From an uncultured Oscillospiraceae bacterium (GTDB taxonomy: Bacteria; Bacillota; Clostridia; Oscillospirales; Oscillospiraceae): a DNA stretch of 64,000 nt. Below the pieces are notes generated by a model. That model saw nothing but the letters and a program-made list of their open reading frames with translations. It searched no databases and was not told where the DNA came from. This document shows, in pieces, positions 1 through 8,459 of the stretch (its first letter is position 1; every line of letters begins with the position of its first letter). The translations under genes and the position numbers were made by a program. The stretch spans positions 1 through 64,000 of the forward strand of contig CANQSJ010000003.1 in the NCBI GenBank assembly GCA_947626495.1, in the 5' to 3' direction.

Positions 1-350
1 GCATCAGCAAGGACGTGGAAGGCGGCATCAAGCTGGCGGAGGAGCTGGCAGCGGAGCTGGGCGGCGTCGTCGGCGGCTCTCGTGCCGTTATCGACTCTGG
101 GTGGCTTTCTGCGGACCACCAGGTGGGCCAGACGGGCAAGACGGTGCACCCGAAGGTGTACGTGGCCCTGGGCATCTCCGGAGCGATCCAGCACAAGGCC
201 GGGATGCAGGACTCTGAGTGCATCATCGCGGTGAACAAGAACGAGACGGCGCCGATCTTCGAGATTGCGGACTACGGCATCTGCGGGGACCTGTTCAAGG
301 TGACCCCCATGCTCACCGAGGCCATCCGCGCCGCCAAGGCTGCAAAATAA
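1..350 (+). CDS. etfA: Electron transfer flavoprotein alpha subunit, C-terminal part (5' end cut off)
   Basis: Open from the window edge (first full codon at base 3) to TAA at 348-350, about 115 residues. The segment holds the EtfA C-terminal FAD-binding domain: [11 protein letters not shown], then [20 protein letters not shown] and the QHKAGMQDS stretch that contacts FAD. In the family EtfAB passes electrons between acyl-CoA dehydrogenase, ferredoxin and NADH. In butyrate formers it works with butyryl-CoA dehydrogenase, which agrees with the thiolase and CoA-transferase genes a few kb away. An intrinsic terminator follows directly, so it ends its transcription unit. The N-terminal domain and the partner etfB are outside the window. 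Confidence 0.95.
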   Translation, partial: ISKDVEGGIKLAEELAAELGGVVGGSRAVIDSGWLSADHQVGQTGKTVHPKVYVALGISGAIQHKAGMQDSECIIAVNKNETAPIFEIADYGICGDLFKVTPMLTEAIRAAKAAK

Positions 351-367
351 GAAAAATAAACAAAGCG

Positions 368-403
368 AAAGGAGACGCTCCGAAAGGAAGCGTCTCCTTT
401 TTT
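368..403 (+). terminator. Rho-independent terminator after etfA
   Basis: A 12-bp stem beginning AAAGGAGACGCT pairs with AGCGTCTCCTTT around a 9-base loop and runs into TTTTTT. It separates etfA from the convergent sulfatase gene. Confidence 0.9.
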
Positions 404-424
404 GTCCGCCGGCCGCGTTTCGGC

Positions 425-2278
425 TCAGTCCTCCGGCAGGGTGAACAGCGTCTGATACCGCTGGGAGAGGGGGAGGAGGTTGTTGTACTCCATATAGAAG
501 TAGGCCGCCAGCTGATCGAAGCGGCTGTCCCCCGGCTCAAAGAAGCCGGTCTCGCCGTCGGCGGTGTAGTACCGGCCGCTGCTCATCCGCACGGGGATCT
601 GGCGGGACAGCTCCAGCACCGTCCGGTAATAGGGGGTCAGAGGCAGCCCGGCCAGGTCCATGACCCGGGGCACCAGATCCACCATGCTTACCGAGCCGAT
701 GTCCGCCGTCTCCACCGGGCCGAAGGCCTTGTTGGCCCAGATCATGAAGGGGGTGGAGCGGCTGGCCAGATCGCTCTCCTCTGCGGTCAGGCTCTCCCGG
801 GGGGAGAGGTACTTGATGATATAGGGGGAGTGGTCTCCCACCATGCACACCAGCACCGGCCGGTCCACGGTGTCGAAGTAGTCCAGCAGCCCCTCCAGGG
901 CCTGGTCGGACAGGCGGATGCTGGTGAGGAACTCGTCCAGATCGTCCGTATAACTGCCGAAATCCCGCCCGGTGTGGACGGTGTCATAGGAGGCATCGTT
1001 CTGCTCCCAGCCGCCGTGGTTCTGGTAGGTGAGCAGGAACATCATCCGGGGCCCGTCGCCGGAGCCCTCGTACCAGTCGATCATGTTCCGGTAGGTGGAC
1101 TCGTCGGTACACAGCCGCTCGCCGTAGCTCTCCAGGCCGGTGAAGTCGTCCCGGAAGCGCCACTCGTCGAAGCCCATGGCCGGATAGGCGTGGCCGCGGC
1201 CATAATTGCCGGGGGCGCAGGGGTGCATGGCCCAGGTGGTGTAGCCCAGGTCCTTCAGGATGGTGACCACGCTGTTTTTCTCGCTCATGTTCAACAGCTG
1301 GAAGGGGGCGCCGGGGGTGAGGATGGCGGTGGAGTTGCTGGTGAGCAGTTCAAACTCGCTGGCGTTGGTGCCGCCCCCCACGCCCACCAGGGAGACCACC
1401 GCCCGGCCGCGGATGGCGTTCTCCCGGGCGTACCAGTTCTCCATGTAGGGGACGTCCACGTCCAGGTCGGTGAAATCCTCCAGGTCATAGAAGGTCTCGT
1501 TGAGGATGAAGATCAGATCCGGCATCTGCTCCGGGACCGTCTGGGCCGGCATGTCCTCGTTTTCGGCCAGGGCGGAGACCGCCTCGTCGGTATAGCCCTC
1601 CGGCATCTTGACCGGGTCCATCATGAGCATCTGCTGGCGCACCACATAGACCGGGTAGCCCTGGTACTGGGAGTAGGTCTCGAAGGGGAACCAGCCGCCG
1701 ATGGGGTCCAGCCTGTCCAGCATGACGAAGGAGCCGGTGACGCAGCCGGCCAGCAGCACAAAGCCGCCCAGCCCCAGCAGCAGGCGCCGGCCGGTGAACC
1801 GCTGGCCGGGATAGACCCACTTCAGCAGCACCGCCAGCAGGGTGTTCACCGCCAGCACCAGCAGGGAGAACACCACCGGCCAGGCCAGATGGAACCGGTA
1901 TCCGCCGATCACGTCCAGCGCCGTGCCCAGACTGGAGATCAGCCCCACCGTGATGGGCTCGCCCCGGAGGGTGAGGGTGTAGTAATTGGCGATGCCGAAG
2001 CCGCACAGCAGCACGTTGCCGATGAAAAAGGCGACGTGCCAGCGCATGGTGACGAGAAACAGCGTCAGATCCACCAGCAGCATCATGCCGCAGTTGAGGA
2101 ACAGGTACACGATCTTTCGGGACAGGATGTCCCGGAGCGTGACGCAGCTCAGGTCCAGTTGGAGCCATTGCAGGCCGGCCATCACGGCGATGAGCGCCGC
2201 GCACAGCACCAGCCGGGTCCGGGGCCTGCCCTCCAGGCGGTGGTTTATGCGGTTGGGAATGTCTCGGATAGAGCTCAT
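425..2278 (-). CDS. LtaS-like membrane sulfatase / phosphoglycerol transferase family protein
   Basis: 617 aa. The first 190 or so residues carry about five membrane segments; the rest is an extracellular alkaline-phosphatase-fold sulfatase domain. The metal-binding start (LIFILNETFYD), a GGTNASEFELL stretch where LtaS proteins have their nucleophile threonine, and a late metal motif VGDHSP are visible. LtaS family enzymes move glycerol-phosphate from phosphatidylglycerol onto wall or membrane polymers; the exact substrate here is not evident. The start at 2278 was chosen because it follows AGAGGA and opens with a basic stretch before the first helix; longer upstream reading would run through the promoter. 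A single gene with its own promoter and convergent terminator. Confidence 0.85.
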   Translation of the reverse strand: MSSIRDIPNRINHRLEGRPRTRLVLCAALIAVMAGLQWLQLDLSCVTLRDILSRKIVYLFLNCGMMLLVDLTLFLVTMRWHVAFFIGNVLLCGFGIANYYTLTLRGEPITVGLISSLGTALDVIGGYRFHLAWPVVFSLLVLAVNTLLAVLLKWVYPGQRFTGRRLLLGLGGFVLLAGCVTGSFVMLDRLDPIGGWFPFETYSQYQGYPVYVVRQQMLMMDPVKMPEGYTDEAVSALAENEDMPAQTVPEQMPDLIFILNETFYDLEDFTDLDVDVPYMENWYARENAIRGRAVVSLVGVGGGTNASEFELLTSNSTAILTPGAPFQLLNMSEKNSVVTILKDLGYTTWAMHPCAPGNYGRGHAYPAMGFDEWRFRDDFTGLESYGERLCTDESTYRNMIDWYEGSGDGPRMMFLLTYQNHGGWEQNDASYDTVHTGRDFGSYTDDLDEFLTSIRLSDQALEGLLDYFDTVDRPVLVCMVGDHSPYIIKYLSPRESLTAEESDLASRSTPFMIWANKAFGPVETADIGSVSMVDLVPRVMDLAGLPLTPYYRTVLELSRQIPVRMSSGRYYTADGETGFFEPGDSRFDQLAAYFYMEYNNLLPLSQRYQTLFTLPED

Positions 2279-2351
2279 GGATGGGTCCTCTCGTGATGGA
2301 TGCGGGCGGCGCGCGGCCGTCCCGCCTTGATGGTCCGCAATTGGCTTTACG

Positions 2352-2380
2352 ATGATAACACAAACCGGTCCCATTTTCAA
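2352..2380 (-). promoter_or_regulatory. Promoter for the LtaS-like gene
   Basis: On the minus strand TTGAAA (2375-2380) and TATCAT (2352-2357) are 17 bp apart, and a TG one base before the -10 makes it an extended -10. Confidence 0.6.
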
Positions 2381-2436
2381 GGCGGCCCTCCGGGCCGGGA
2401 ACGGTGGGATTTTCTGTGGCATTCCGGCGGCGGATG

Positions 2437-2445
2437 TGGTATACT
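2437..2445 (+). promoter_or_regulatory. Extended -10 promoter for the EamA gene
   Basis: TGG followed by TATACT (2440-2445) about 30 bp before the start codon. The -35 (TGGCAT, 17 bp upstream) is poor, so the extended -10 probably carries the signal. Confidence 0.4.
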
Positions 2446-2474
2446 GCGGTAAGATCATTTTTCCGGAGGGGACC

Positions 2475-3428
2475 ATGGCTTTCGGCAGAGACGATCCCCG
2501 GGCGGAGAGCCGTCCGGCGGGACAGGAGAAAAAGCGGGGCGGGGCGGCGCCGGTGGCGCTGATCCTGCTGGCGGCGGCCGGCTGGGGCGTGATCGGGCTG
2601 TTCTCCCGGCCCATGAACGCCGCCGGGCTCAGCTCCCTGCAAGTGACCTTCGTGCGGAGCGTCACGGTGACGGTGCTGATGGGGGCGCTGCTGCTGGCGA
2701 AGGACCGGTCCCTTTTCCGCATCCACTGGCGGGACGGGTGGATTTTCCTGGGCACGGGACTGATCAGCATCATCTTTTTCAACGTGTGCTACTTCACCAC
2801 CATCCAGCTGACCACCCTGGCGGCGGCCAGCATCCTGCTGTACACCGCGCCCTGTTTTGTGATGCTGATGTCGGCGGTGTTTTTCAAGGAGCGGATCACC
2901 GTCCGGAAGCTGGCGGCCCTGGCCCTGGCGTTCACCGGCTGCGTGCTGGTCAGCGGCATCGGCGCGGGGGGCATCACCCCCTTCGGCCTGCTCACCGGGG
3001 TCTGCTCCGGCTTCGGCTACGCCACCTACAGCATTTTCGGCAAGGTGGCGCTGAAAAAATACCACTCCTTCACGCTGATCTTCTATACCTTCGTGGTGGC
3101 CTCGGTGTGCCTGGCGCCCTTCGCCCACATCGGCGAGGCCGCGGCGGCCCTGACGGGGAGCGGACAGGCGGCGCTGGCCGCCCTGGGACTGGGCGTCGTC
3201 TCCACCTTCATGCCTTATGTGTGCTACACCACCGGTCTGGAGAGCGTGGAGGCGGGACGGGCGTCGGTGCTGGCCTTTTTTGAGCCCCTGGTGGCCACGG
3301 TGGCGGGCATCGTGGCGTTCCGCGAGCCCCTGGGGCTGAAAAACACCGCCGGCATCGCCCTCATTTTCATCGCCATCGTGCTGCTGAACGTGCCCCTGGG
3401 CAAGGACGCCGGGGCGAAAGGAGAATGA
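2475..3428 (+). CDS. EamA/DMT-superfamily transporter
   Basis: 317 aa with about ten predicted membrane helices arranged as two EamA repeats. The first begins LILLAAAGWGVIGLFSRPMN, and the second after residue 160 contains the typical late motif FFEPLVATVAGIVAFREPLG. DMT exporters of this kind move metabolites or amino acids; no substrate can be read from sequence. The ATG at 2475 follows GGAGGG with good spacing. The stop is one base before the DegV start codon, so the two are almost certainly co-transcribed. The short basic N-terminus (about 24 residues before helix 1) is unremarkable. Confidence 0.9.
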   Translation: MAFGRDDPRAESRPAGQEKKRGGAAPVALILLAAAGWGVIGLFSRPMNAAGLSSLQVTFVRSVTVTVLMGALLLAKDRSLFRIHWRDGWIFLGTGLISIIFFNVCYFTTIQLTTLAAASILLYTAPCFVMLMSAVFFKERITVRKLAALALAFTGCVLVSGIGAGGITPFGLLTGVCSGFGYATYSIFGKVALKKYHSFTLIFYTFVVASVCLAPFAHIGEAAAALTGSGQAALAALGLGVVSTFMPYVCYTTGLESVEAGRASVLAFFEPLVATVAGIVAFREPLGLKNTAGIALIFIAIVLLNVPLGKDAGAKGE

Positions 3429-3429
3429 T

Positions 3430-4281
3430 ATGAACGTGCGCATCATCACCGACTCCGCCTGCGACATCCCCCAGGAGGAGGCAAAGGCCCTGGGGGTACA
3501 GGTGCTGCCCATCACCGTCAACTTCGGCGCTGAGGAGTATTTGGACGGGGTCACCTTGTCCAACCGGCAGTTTTTCGAGAAGCTGGTGGAATCGGACACG
3601 CTGCCCCACACCTGCCAGATCACGCCCTTCCAGTACGGGGAGGCCTTTCGCAACCTGGCCGGAGCGGGGGAGGAGGCGGTGTGCATCACCCTCTCCGGCA
3701 AGCTCTCCGGCTGCTGGAACAGCGCGTGCATGGCGGCGGAGGACCATCCCGGCCGGGTGTCCGTGGTGGACAGCGAGAGCGTGTCCATCGGCCAGCGGAT
3801 ATTGGTGCTGCTGGCGGTGCGGCTGCGGGACCAGGGCCTGGGTGCGGCGGAGATCGCCGCGGAGCTGGAGGCGCGAAAAAAGCGGGTGCGGGTGCTGGCG
3901 CTGCTGGACACGCTGGAGTATCTGAAAAAGGGCGGGCGCATCTCCCCAGCGGTGGCCTTCGCCGGCGGCGTGCTGTCCATCAAGCCGGTGATCTCCATCC
4001 AGAAGGGCGAGGTGGCGCTCATCGGCAAGGCCCGGGGCTCCAAAAACGGCGGCAACCTGCTGACCCAGTTTGTGGGCGAGAGCGGCGGCATCGACTTTTC
4101 CAAGCCCTACGCCCTGGGCTACAGCGGCCTTTCCGACGCCCTGCTGCAAAAGTATATCCAGGACAGCGAGCCGCTGTATAAGGGCCGGGTGTCGGAGCTG
4201 CCCGTGTGCTGCATCGGCAGCACCATCGGCACCTACGCCGGCCCCGGCGCCATCGGCGTGGCCTTCTTCAGCGCGGAATGA
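3430..4281 (+). CDS. DegV family protein (fatty-acid-binding)
   Basis: 283 aa, the usual DegV length. It opens with the family signature VRIITDSACDIP, has the lipid-binding pocket loop around HTCQITPFQYGE (residues 58-69), the SGKLSG turn, and a C-terminal IGSTIGTYAGPGAIGVAFF. DegV/FakB proteins bind a fatty acid; in Firmicutes they hand it to the kinase FakA for incorporation into phospholipid. No fakA gene is nearby. Coupled to the EamA gene (1-bp gap) and ended by a strong hairpin region shared with convergent thlA. Confidence 0.92.
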   Translation: MNVRIITDSACDIPQEEAKALGVQVLPITVNFGAEEYLDGVTLSNRQFFEKLVESDTLPHTCQITPFQYGEAFRNLAGAGEEAVCITLSGKLSGCWNSACMAAEDHPGRVSVVDSESVSIGQRILVLLAVRLRDQGLGAAEIAAELEARKKRVRVLALLDTLEYLKKGGRISPAVAFAGGVLSIKPVISIQKGEVALIGKARGSKNGGNLLTQFVGESGGIDFSKPYALGYSGLSDALLQKYIQDSEPLYKGRVSELPVCCIGSTIGTYAGPGAIGVAFFSAE

Positions 4282-4300
4282 TTTAAGCTCGGCTCCGCAG

Positions 4301-4350
4301 AGCGCAAACGTGAACGCCCCCGTCCTTATCGGACGGGGGCGCTTTGCGCT
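4301..4350. terminator. Bidirectional terminator between degV and thlA
   Basis: Nested inverted repeat: AGCGCAAA (4301-4308) pairs with TTTGCGCT (4343-4350), enclosing an 11-bp GC stem CGCCCCCGTCC/GGACGGGGGCG (4315-4341). It lies between convergent genes. Confidence 0.75.
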
Positions 4351-4370
4351 GCGGCATGCCGCGGCTTTTG

Positions 4371-4398
4371 GTTTGAAAGGAGCGCGCTCCTTTCAAAC
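4371..4398. repeat. 28-bp perfect palindrome at the 3' end of thlA
   Basis: Arms GTTTGAAAGGAGC and GCTCCTTTCAAAC are exact inverted copies around a central GC, six bases from the thlA stop codon. It probably forms a second transcript-end hairpin for thlA. A 12-bp palindrome (GCGGCATGCCGC, 4351-4362) sits just before it. Confidence 0.8.
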
Positions 4399-4403
4399 GA
4401 CTG

Positions 4404-5663
4404 TCAGCACTTTTCCCAGATGGTGGCGACACCCATGCCGCCGCCGATGCACAGGGTGGCCAGGCCGCGCTTGGCCTCGGGCCGCCGCTGCATCTCGTGC
4501 ACCAGGGTGACGATGATCCGCGCGCCGGAGGCGCCCACGGGGTGGCCCAGGGCGATGGCGCCGCCGTTGACGTTGACCTTGGACATATCGAAGTGCAGCT
4601 CCCGGGCCACGGCGATGGACTGGGCGGCGAAGGCCTCGTTGGCCTCGACCAGGTCTATATCGTCGATGGTCAGGTCGGCCCGCTTCAGCGCCTGACGGGT
4701 GGCGGGCACGGGGCCCACGCCCATGATCTTCGGGTCCACGCCGCCCTGGCCGTAGCTGACCAGCTTGGCCATGGGCTTGAGGCCGTACTTCTTCACGGCC
4801 TCGCCGGAGGCGATGATGATGCAGGCGGCGCCGTCGTTGATGCCGGAGGCATTGGCGGCGGTGACGCGCTGGACGTGCTTGCGGGTGTCGGCCTCATGGA
4901 CCTCGGTGGGCTCAAAGGTGTGCACGATCTGGTCCTCCACGCCCTCGGGACCCACGGGGAACGCGCCGCGCAGCTTGGCGATGCTCTCGGCGGTCACGCC
5001 CTTGCGGGGGAACTCGTCCACCTTGAACTCGATGGTCTCCTTCTTCACTTTCACGGGCACGGGGACGATCTCCTCGTCAAACTTGCCGGCGGCCTGGGCG
5101 GCCTCGGTCTTCTGCTGGCTGGCGGCGCCGAAGGCGTCCACTTCCTCCCGGGTGATGCCCCACACGTCGCAGATGTTCTCGGCGGTGGTGCCCATGTGGT
5201 AGTTGTTGTAGATGTCCCACAGGCCGTCGCTGATCATGGTGTCCTTCAGGACGTTGTCGCCCATGCGGGCGCCCATACGGGCGGCGGGCACGGCGTAGGG
5301 GGCCATGGTCATGTTCTCGGTGCCGCCGGCGACGATGATGTCCGCGTCGCCGCACTCGATGGCGCGGGCGCCCTCGATGACGCTCTTCATGCCGGAGCCG
5401 CAGACCATGCCCACGGTGTAGGCGGGAACGGAGTAGGGGATACCGGCCTTCACGGCCACCTGGCGGGCGGGGTTCTGGCCCTGACCGGCGGTGAGGATGC
5501 AGCCGAACATCACCTCATCCACGTTCTCCGGGGCGATGTTGGCCCGCTTGAGCGCTTCCTTGACCACGATGGCGCCCAGATCCACAGCCGGGGTTTTCGC
5601 CAGGGTGCCCTGGAAGCTGCCAATGGCAGTACGGCAGCAGTTTACCAGATAGATGTCTTTCAC
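4404..5663 (-). CDS. thlA: Acetyl-CoA C-acetyltransferase (thiolase)
   Basis: 419 aa. Condenses two acetyl-CoA to acetoacetyl-CoA, the first step of butyrate formation, or cleaves 3-ketoacyl-CoA. The acyl-accepting Cys88 is in [11 protein letters not shown], His374 in GHPVGASG and the general-base Cys405 in CIGGGMG, so all catalytic residues are present. It is about 25 residues longer than usual thiolases (about 392 aa) because of an insertion near residues 236-265, just before NASGINDG, where most thiolases have a short loop. Transcribed alone from its own promoter, divergent from a CoA-transferase gene. Confidence 0.95.
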   Translation of the reverse strand: MKDIYLVNCCRTAIGSFQGTLAKTPAVDLGAIVVKEALKRANIAPENVDEVMFGCILTAGQGQNPARQVAVKAGIPYSVPAYTVGMVCGSGMKSVIEGARAIECGDADIIVAGGTENMTMAPYAVPAARMGARMGDNVLKDTMISDGLWDIYNNYHMGTTAENICDVWGITREEVDAFGAASQQKTEAAQAAGKFDEEIVPVPVKVKKETIEFKVDEFPRKGVTAESIAKLRGAFPVGPEGVEDQIVHTFEPTEVHEADTRKHVQRVTAANASGINDGAACIIIASGEAVKKYGLKPMAKLVSYGQGGVDPKIMGVGPVPATRQALKRADLTIDDIDLVEANEAFAAQSIAVARELHFDMSKVNVNGGAIALGHPVGASGARIIVTLVHEMQRRPEAKRGLATLCIGGGMGVATIWEKC

Positions 5664-5737
5664 AGGGGGAGTCCTCCTTATAAAAATTAGCGATTTTCAT
5701 GCCCCTCCCAGGGGATTGTTTATTTTTTGTCAGCTTC

Positions 5738-5766
5738 AGTATAGTACACAATATAATAAAAGTCAA
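5738..5766 (-). promoter_or_regulatory. Promoter of thlA
   Basis: Minus strand TTGACT (5761-5766), 17-bp spacer, TATACT (5738-5743); a near-consensus vegetative promoter. Confidence 0.8.
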
Positions 5767-5835
5767 GCCTCTCGGCAGGGAATTTCAGCAGTTTCCGGCC
5801 GCGGTGTTCCGGGCCGGCGGCGGGACGCGCTGCTC

Positions 5836-5864
5836 TTGACATTTCCTGCCGGTACCGGTAAAAT
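5836..5864 (+). promoter_or_regulatory. Promoter of the first CoA-transferase
   Basis: TTGACA (5836-5841), 17-bp spacer, TAAAAT (5859-5864). It is divergent from the thlA promoter within the same 239-bp gap. Confidence 0.8.
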
Positions 5865-5902
5865 ATCCCCAATGAAAAAACGCAAAAGGAGATCCGTCAA
5901 AA

Positions 5903-7237
5903 ATGGACTATCAGGCTCTCTATAAAGAAAAACTCACCACTGCCGACGAGGCGGTGAAGCTGGTCAAGTCCGGCGACTGGGTGGACTACACCTGGTGCAC
6001 CATGCACCCGGTGGAGCTGGACAAGGCGCTGGCACGCCGCGCGCCGGAGCTGCGGGACGTGAAGGTGCGCGGCGGCGTCACCATGTGGATGCCCGAGATC
6101 TGCAAGGCCGACGACGCCGGCGAGCACTTCGCCTGGCACAGCTGGCACTGCTCCGGCATCGACCGGAAGATCATCGCCAAGGGCATGGGCTGGTTCAGCC
6201 CCATCCGCTACTCCGAACTGCCCCGGTACTACCGGGAGAACGTGGACGTGGACGTGGTGATGATGCAGGTGCCCCCCATGGACGCACACGGCAACTTCTC
6301 CCTGTCCCTGAGCCCCTCCCACCTCTATGACATGTGCGCCAAGGCCAAGCACATCGTGGTGGAGGTCAACCGGAACCTGCCGGTGGTGTTCGGCCTGTGC
6401 AAGAGCGAGGTCAACATCGCCGACGTGGACTATGTGGTGGAGGGCTCCAATCCCCCCGTGGCCCAGCTGGGCTCCGCCGCCCCCGGCGAGGTGGACAAGG
6501 CCGTGGCCAATCTCATCGTGCCGGAGATCCCCAACGGCGCCTGCCTGCAGCTGGGCATCGGCGGCATGCCCAACGCCGTGGGCGCCATGATCGCCCAGTC
6601 GGATCTGAAGGACCTGGGCGTGCACACGGAGATGTACGTGGACGGCTTCGTGGACATCGCCATGGCGGGCAAGATCAACGGCAAAAACAAGAACCTGGAC
6701 TACGGCCGGCAGGTGTTCGCCTTCGCCGCCGGGTCCCAGAAGCTGTATGATTATGTCAACCGCAACCCGGACGTGATGGGCGCCACGGTGGACTACACCA
6801 ACGACGTGCAGGTGATCGCCCAGCTGGATAAGTTCATCTCCATCAACAACGCCGTGGATCTGGACCTGTTCGGCCAGGTGAACGCCGAGTCCGCCGGCAT
6901 CAAACACATCTCCGGCACCGGCGGCCAGCTGGACTTCGTCATGGGCGCATATCTTTCCAAGGGCGGCAAGAGCTTCATCTGCCTCAGCTCCACCATGACC
7001 GGCAAGGACGGCACCGTGAAAAGCCGGATCGTGCCCACCCTCACCCCCGGCTCCATCGCCACCGACCCCCGCAGCTGCGTGCAGTACATCGTCACCGAGT
7101 ACGGCATGGTGAACCTGAAGGGCCTGTCCACCTGGGAGCGGGCGGAGAAGCTGATCTCTATCGCCCACCCGGACTTCCGGGAGGAGCTGATCGCCGAGGC
7201 GGAGAAGATGCACATCTGGAGACGGAGCAACAAGTAA
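5903..7237 (+). CDS. Acetyl-CoA hydrolase/transferase family CoA-transferase (butyryl- or 4-hydroxybutyryl-CoA:acetate type)
   Basis: 444 aa. It moves CoA between an acyl-CoA and a free acid such as acetate. Both family domains are present: [11 protein letters not shown] (about residues 216-226) and the late [10 protein letters not shown] motif that contacts CoA. The glutamate in HTEMYVDG (Glu243) lies where the catalytic Glu238 of 4-hydroxybutyrate CoA-transferase occurs. The ATG follows AAAGGAGA. Context (thlA next door, etfA nearby) favours the terminal step of butyrate production, but this family also uses propionyl-, crotonyl- and 4-hydroxybutyryl-CoA, so the substrate stays open. Single-gene unit with its own promoter and terminator. 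Confidence 0.9.
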   Translation: MDYQALYKEKLTTADEAVKLVKSGDWVDYTWCTMHPVELDKALARRAPELRDVKVRGGVTMWMPEICKADDAGEHFAWHSWHCSGIDRKIIAKGMGWFSPIRYSELPRYYRENVDVDVVMMQVPPMDAHGNFSLSLSPSHLYDMCAKAKHIVVEVNRNLPVVFGLCKSEVNIADVDYVVEGSNPPVAQLGSAAPGEVDKAVANLIVPEIPNGACLQLGIGGMPNAVGAMIAQSDLKDLGVHTEMYVDGFVDIAMAGKINGKNKNLDYGRQVFAFAAGSQKLYDYVNRNPDVMGATVDYTNDVQVIAQLDKFISINNAVDLDLFGQVNAESAGIKHISGTGGQLDFVMGAYLSKGGKSFICLSSTMTGKDGTVKSRIVPTLTPGSIATDPRSCVQYIVTEYGMVNLKGLSTWERAEKLISIAHPDFREELIAEAEKMHIWRRSNK

Positions 7238-7251
7238 TTATGTAAACTTAA

Positions 7252-7280
7252 AGCCGGACGCGCCTGCGTCCGGCTTTTTT
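7252..7280 (+). terminator. Terminator of the first CoA-transferase
   Basis: Stem AGCCGGACGC / GCGTCCGGCT with a 4-base loop followed by TTTTTT. Its last base touches the stop codon of the convergent pyruvate-kinase-like gene. Confidence 0.92.
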
Positions 7281-8266
7281 CATGCTTCATCCCGGTACCG
7301 CTCTGCGGCCCGGACGGTGTTTACCAGGTATTTTATCACCTCCGCCGGGTATTGGCCCGCGGCGGTCTCCCCGGTGACCATTACCGAGGCGGCCCCGTCC
7401 AGCACCGCGTTGAAGATGTCGCTGACCTCCGCCCGGGTGGGGACGGGGCTGCGCTCCATGCTGGCCAGCATCTGGGTCACCACCATGAAGGGCTTTCCCC
7501 CGTCCCGGCAGGCGGCGGCGATGCGCTTTTGCGCCGCGGGCAGCTCCCACAGGGGCATGTCGTTGCCCAGATCGCCCCGGGCGATGACGATCTCGTCCGC
7601 GGCGGGGAGCAGCTGGGGGAGTCTCTCCAGACCGGCCCGGTTCTCGATCTTGGCCAGCAGCCGCACGCGGCTGCAGCCGGCCTCGTCCAGGGCTGCCCGC
7701 ACCGCCTGCAGATCCTCCCGGTCCCGGACGAAGGGCTGCATCACCCCGGTGACGCCGTGGTCCCGGGCGGCGCGGAGATTGGCCCTGTCCGCCGGCGTCA
7801 GGGCGGGGGGATGCAGATCCGCCCCCGGCAGGGCGAGGCTCTTGCGGCTGAGGAGCAGGCCGCCCCGGAGTACCCGGGCCCGTGCGCCGCCGGGAAGGGA
7901 TCGCTCCACCCGCAGCAGCAGCTTTCCGTCGTCCAGCAGGACCTCCCGCCCCGGCGTCAGCGCGGGCAGGACCGGCTCCGGCACGGGGATGCCGCCTGCG
8001 CCCAGCGTCACCGTCCCGCCCTGGGGCAGCGTCACCGGCTGGGTCAGGGCGCCGACGCGCAGCTCCGGGCCCTGCATGTCGATGAGCAGCCCGGGCCGGA
8101 CGCCGGACAGGGCCGCCGCCTTTTCCAGCTCCTCCAGCCAGTCCTCCGCCCCCGCCAGGGTTATGTGGGACAGATTCAGCCGCAGGCCCGTCATGCCCAG
8201 CTCCAGCATCCTTGCCAGCGTATCCGCCCGGGCGCAGGCGGGGCCGAGGGTACCGTAGATCTCCAT
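7280..8266 (-). CDS. Short pyruvate-kinase-like protein lacking the C-terminal domain
   Basis: 328 aa against 470-590 for pyruvate kinases. The TIM barrel and B-domain region are recognisable: GTLGPAC at the start, RLNLSH (for R-NFSH), LAKIEN with the catalytic lysine, IARGDLG for Mg2+ binding, TQMLASM, PTRAEVSDI and MVTGETAAGQYP. The C-terminal regulatory domain is missing; the frame ends cleanly about 20 residues after the barrel. The usual DTKGPEIR is changed to DMQGPELR, so a K+/phosphate contact differs. AAAGGAG precedes the ATG and a promoter is visible, so it looks like an expressed gene, not a fragment. It may have another phosphoenolpyruvate-related activity. Confidence 0.8.
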   Translation of the reverse strand: MEIYGTLGPACARADTLARMLELGMTGLRLNLSHITLAGAEDWLEELEKAAALSGVRPGLLIDMQGPELRVGALTQPVTLPQGGTVTLGAGGIPVPEPVLPALTPGREVLLDDGKLLLRVERSLPGGARARVLRGGLLLSRKSLALPGADLHPPALTPADRANLRAARDHGVTGVMQPFVRDREDLQAVRAALDEAGCSRVRLLAKIENRAGLERLPQLLPAADEIVIARGDLGNDMPLWELPAAQKRIAAACRDGGKPFMVVTQMLASMERSPVPTRAEVSDIFNAVLDGAASVMVTGETAAGQYPAEVIKYLVNTVRAAERYRDEA

Positions 8267-8294
8267 AAAACGCGCTCCTTTCCCCTTCCCTCAA

Positions 8295-8323
8295 AAGATA
8301 GCACATCCGCCCGCCGGGCGCAA
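8295..8323 (-). promoter_or_regulatory. Promoter of the pyruvate-kinase-like gene
   Basis: Minus strand TTGCGC (8318-8323), 17-bp spacer, TATCTT (8295-8300), with TGC directly before the -10 (extended). Confidence 0.5.
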
Positions 8324-8364
8324 GGGAGACCGCTTTGCGGGGGCCGGTTTCCAGTCATCGCCTA

Positions 8365-8393
8365 TTGACAATCCTGTTATGTTTTGGTATATT
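8365..8393 (+). promoter_or_regulatory. Promoter of the CoA-transferase / 2-oxoacid oxidoreductase operon
   Basis: TTGACA (8365-8370), 17-bp spacer, TATATT (8388-8393) with an extended TGG. It precedes six genes and no other promoter was seen before 13067. Confidence 0.85.
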
Positions 8394-8459
8394 TTACGTG
8401 CTGCATTAGATATTATTTTGGATATCATTAATTTAATTCACTACATCGGAGCGGAGAAC

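Noticed and set aside
425-5690. Very long open frames on the strand opposite the sulfatase, EamA, degV and thlA genes
   Set aside because: They are mirror frames produced by GC-rich codons. Their translations are low-complexity His/Gly/Val/Arg strings, they lack ribosome sites, and the opposite frames hold recognised families.
8379-8459. An upstream in-frame ATG extending the second CoA-transferase by 27 residues
   Set aside because: It lies between the -35 and -10 boxes of a strong promoter, so it cannot be on the mRNA. The start at 8460 has a ribosome site.
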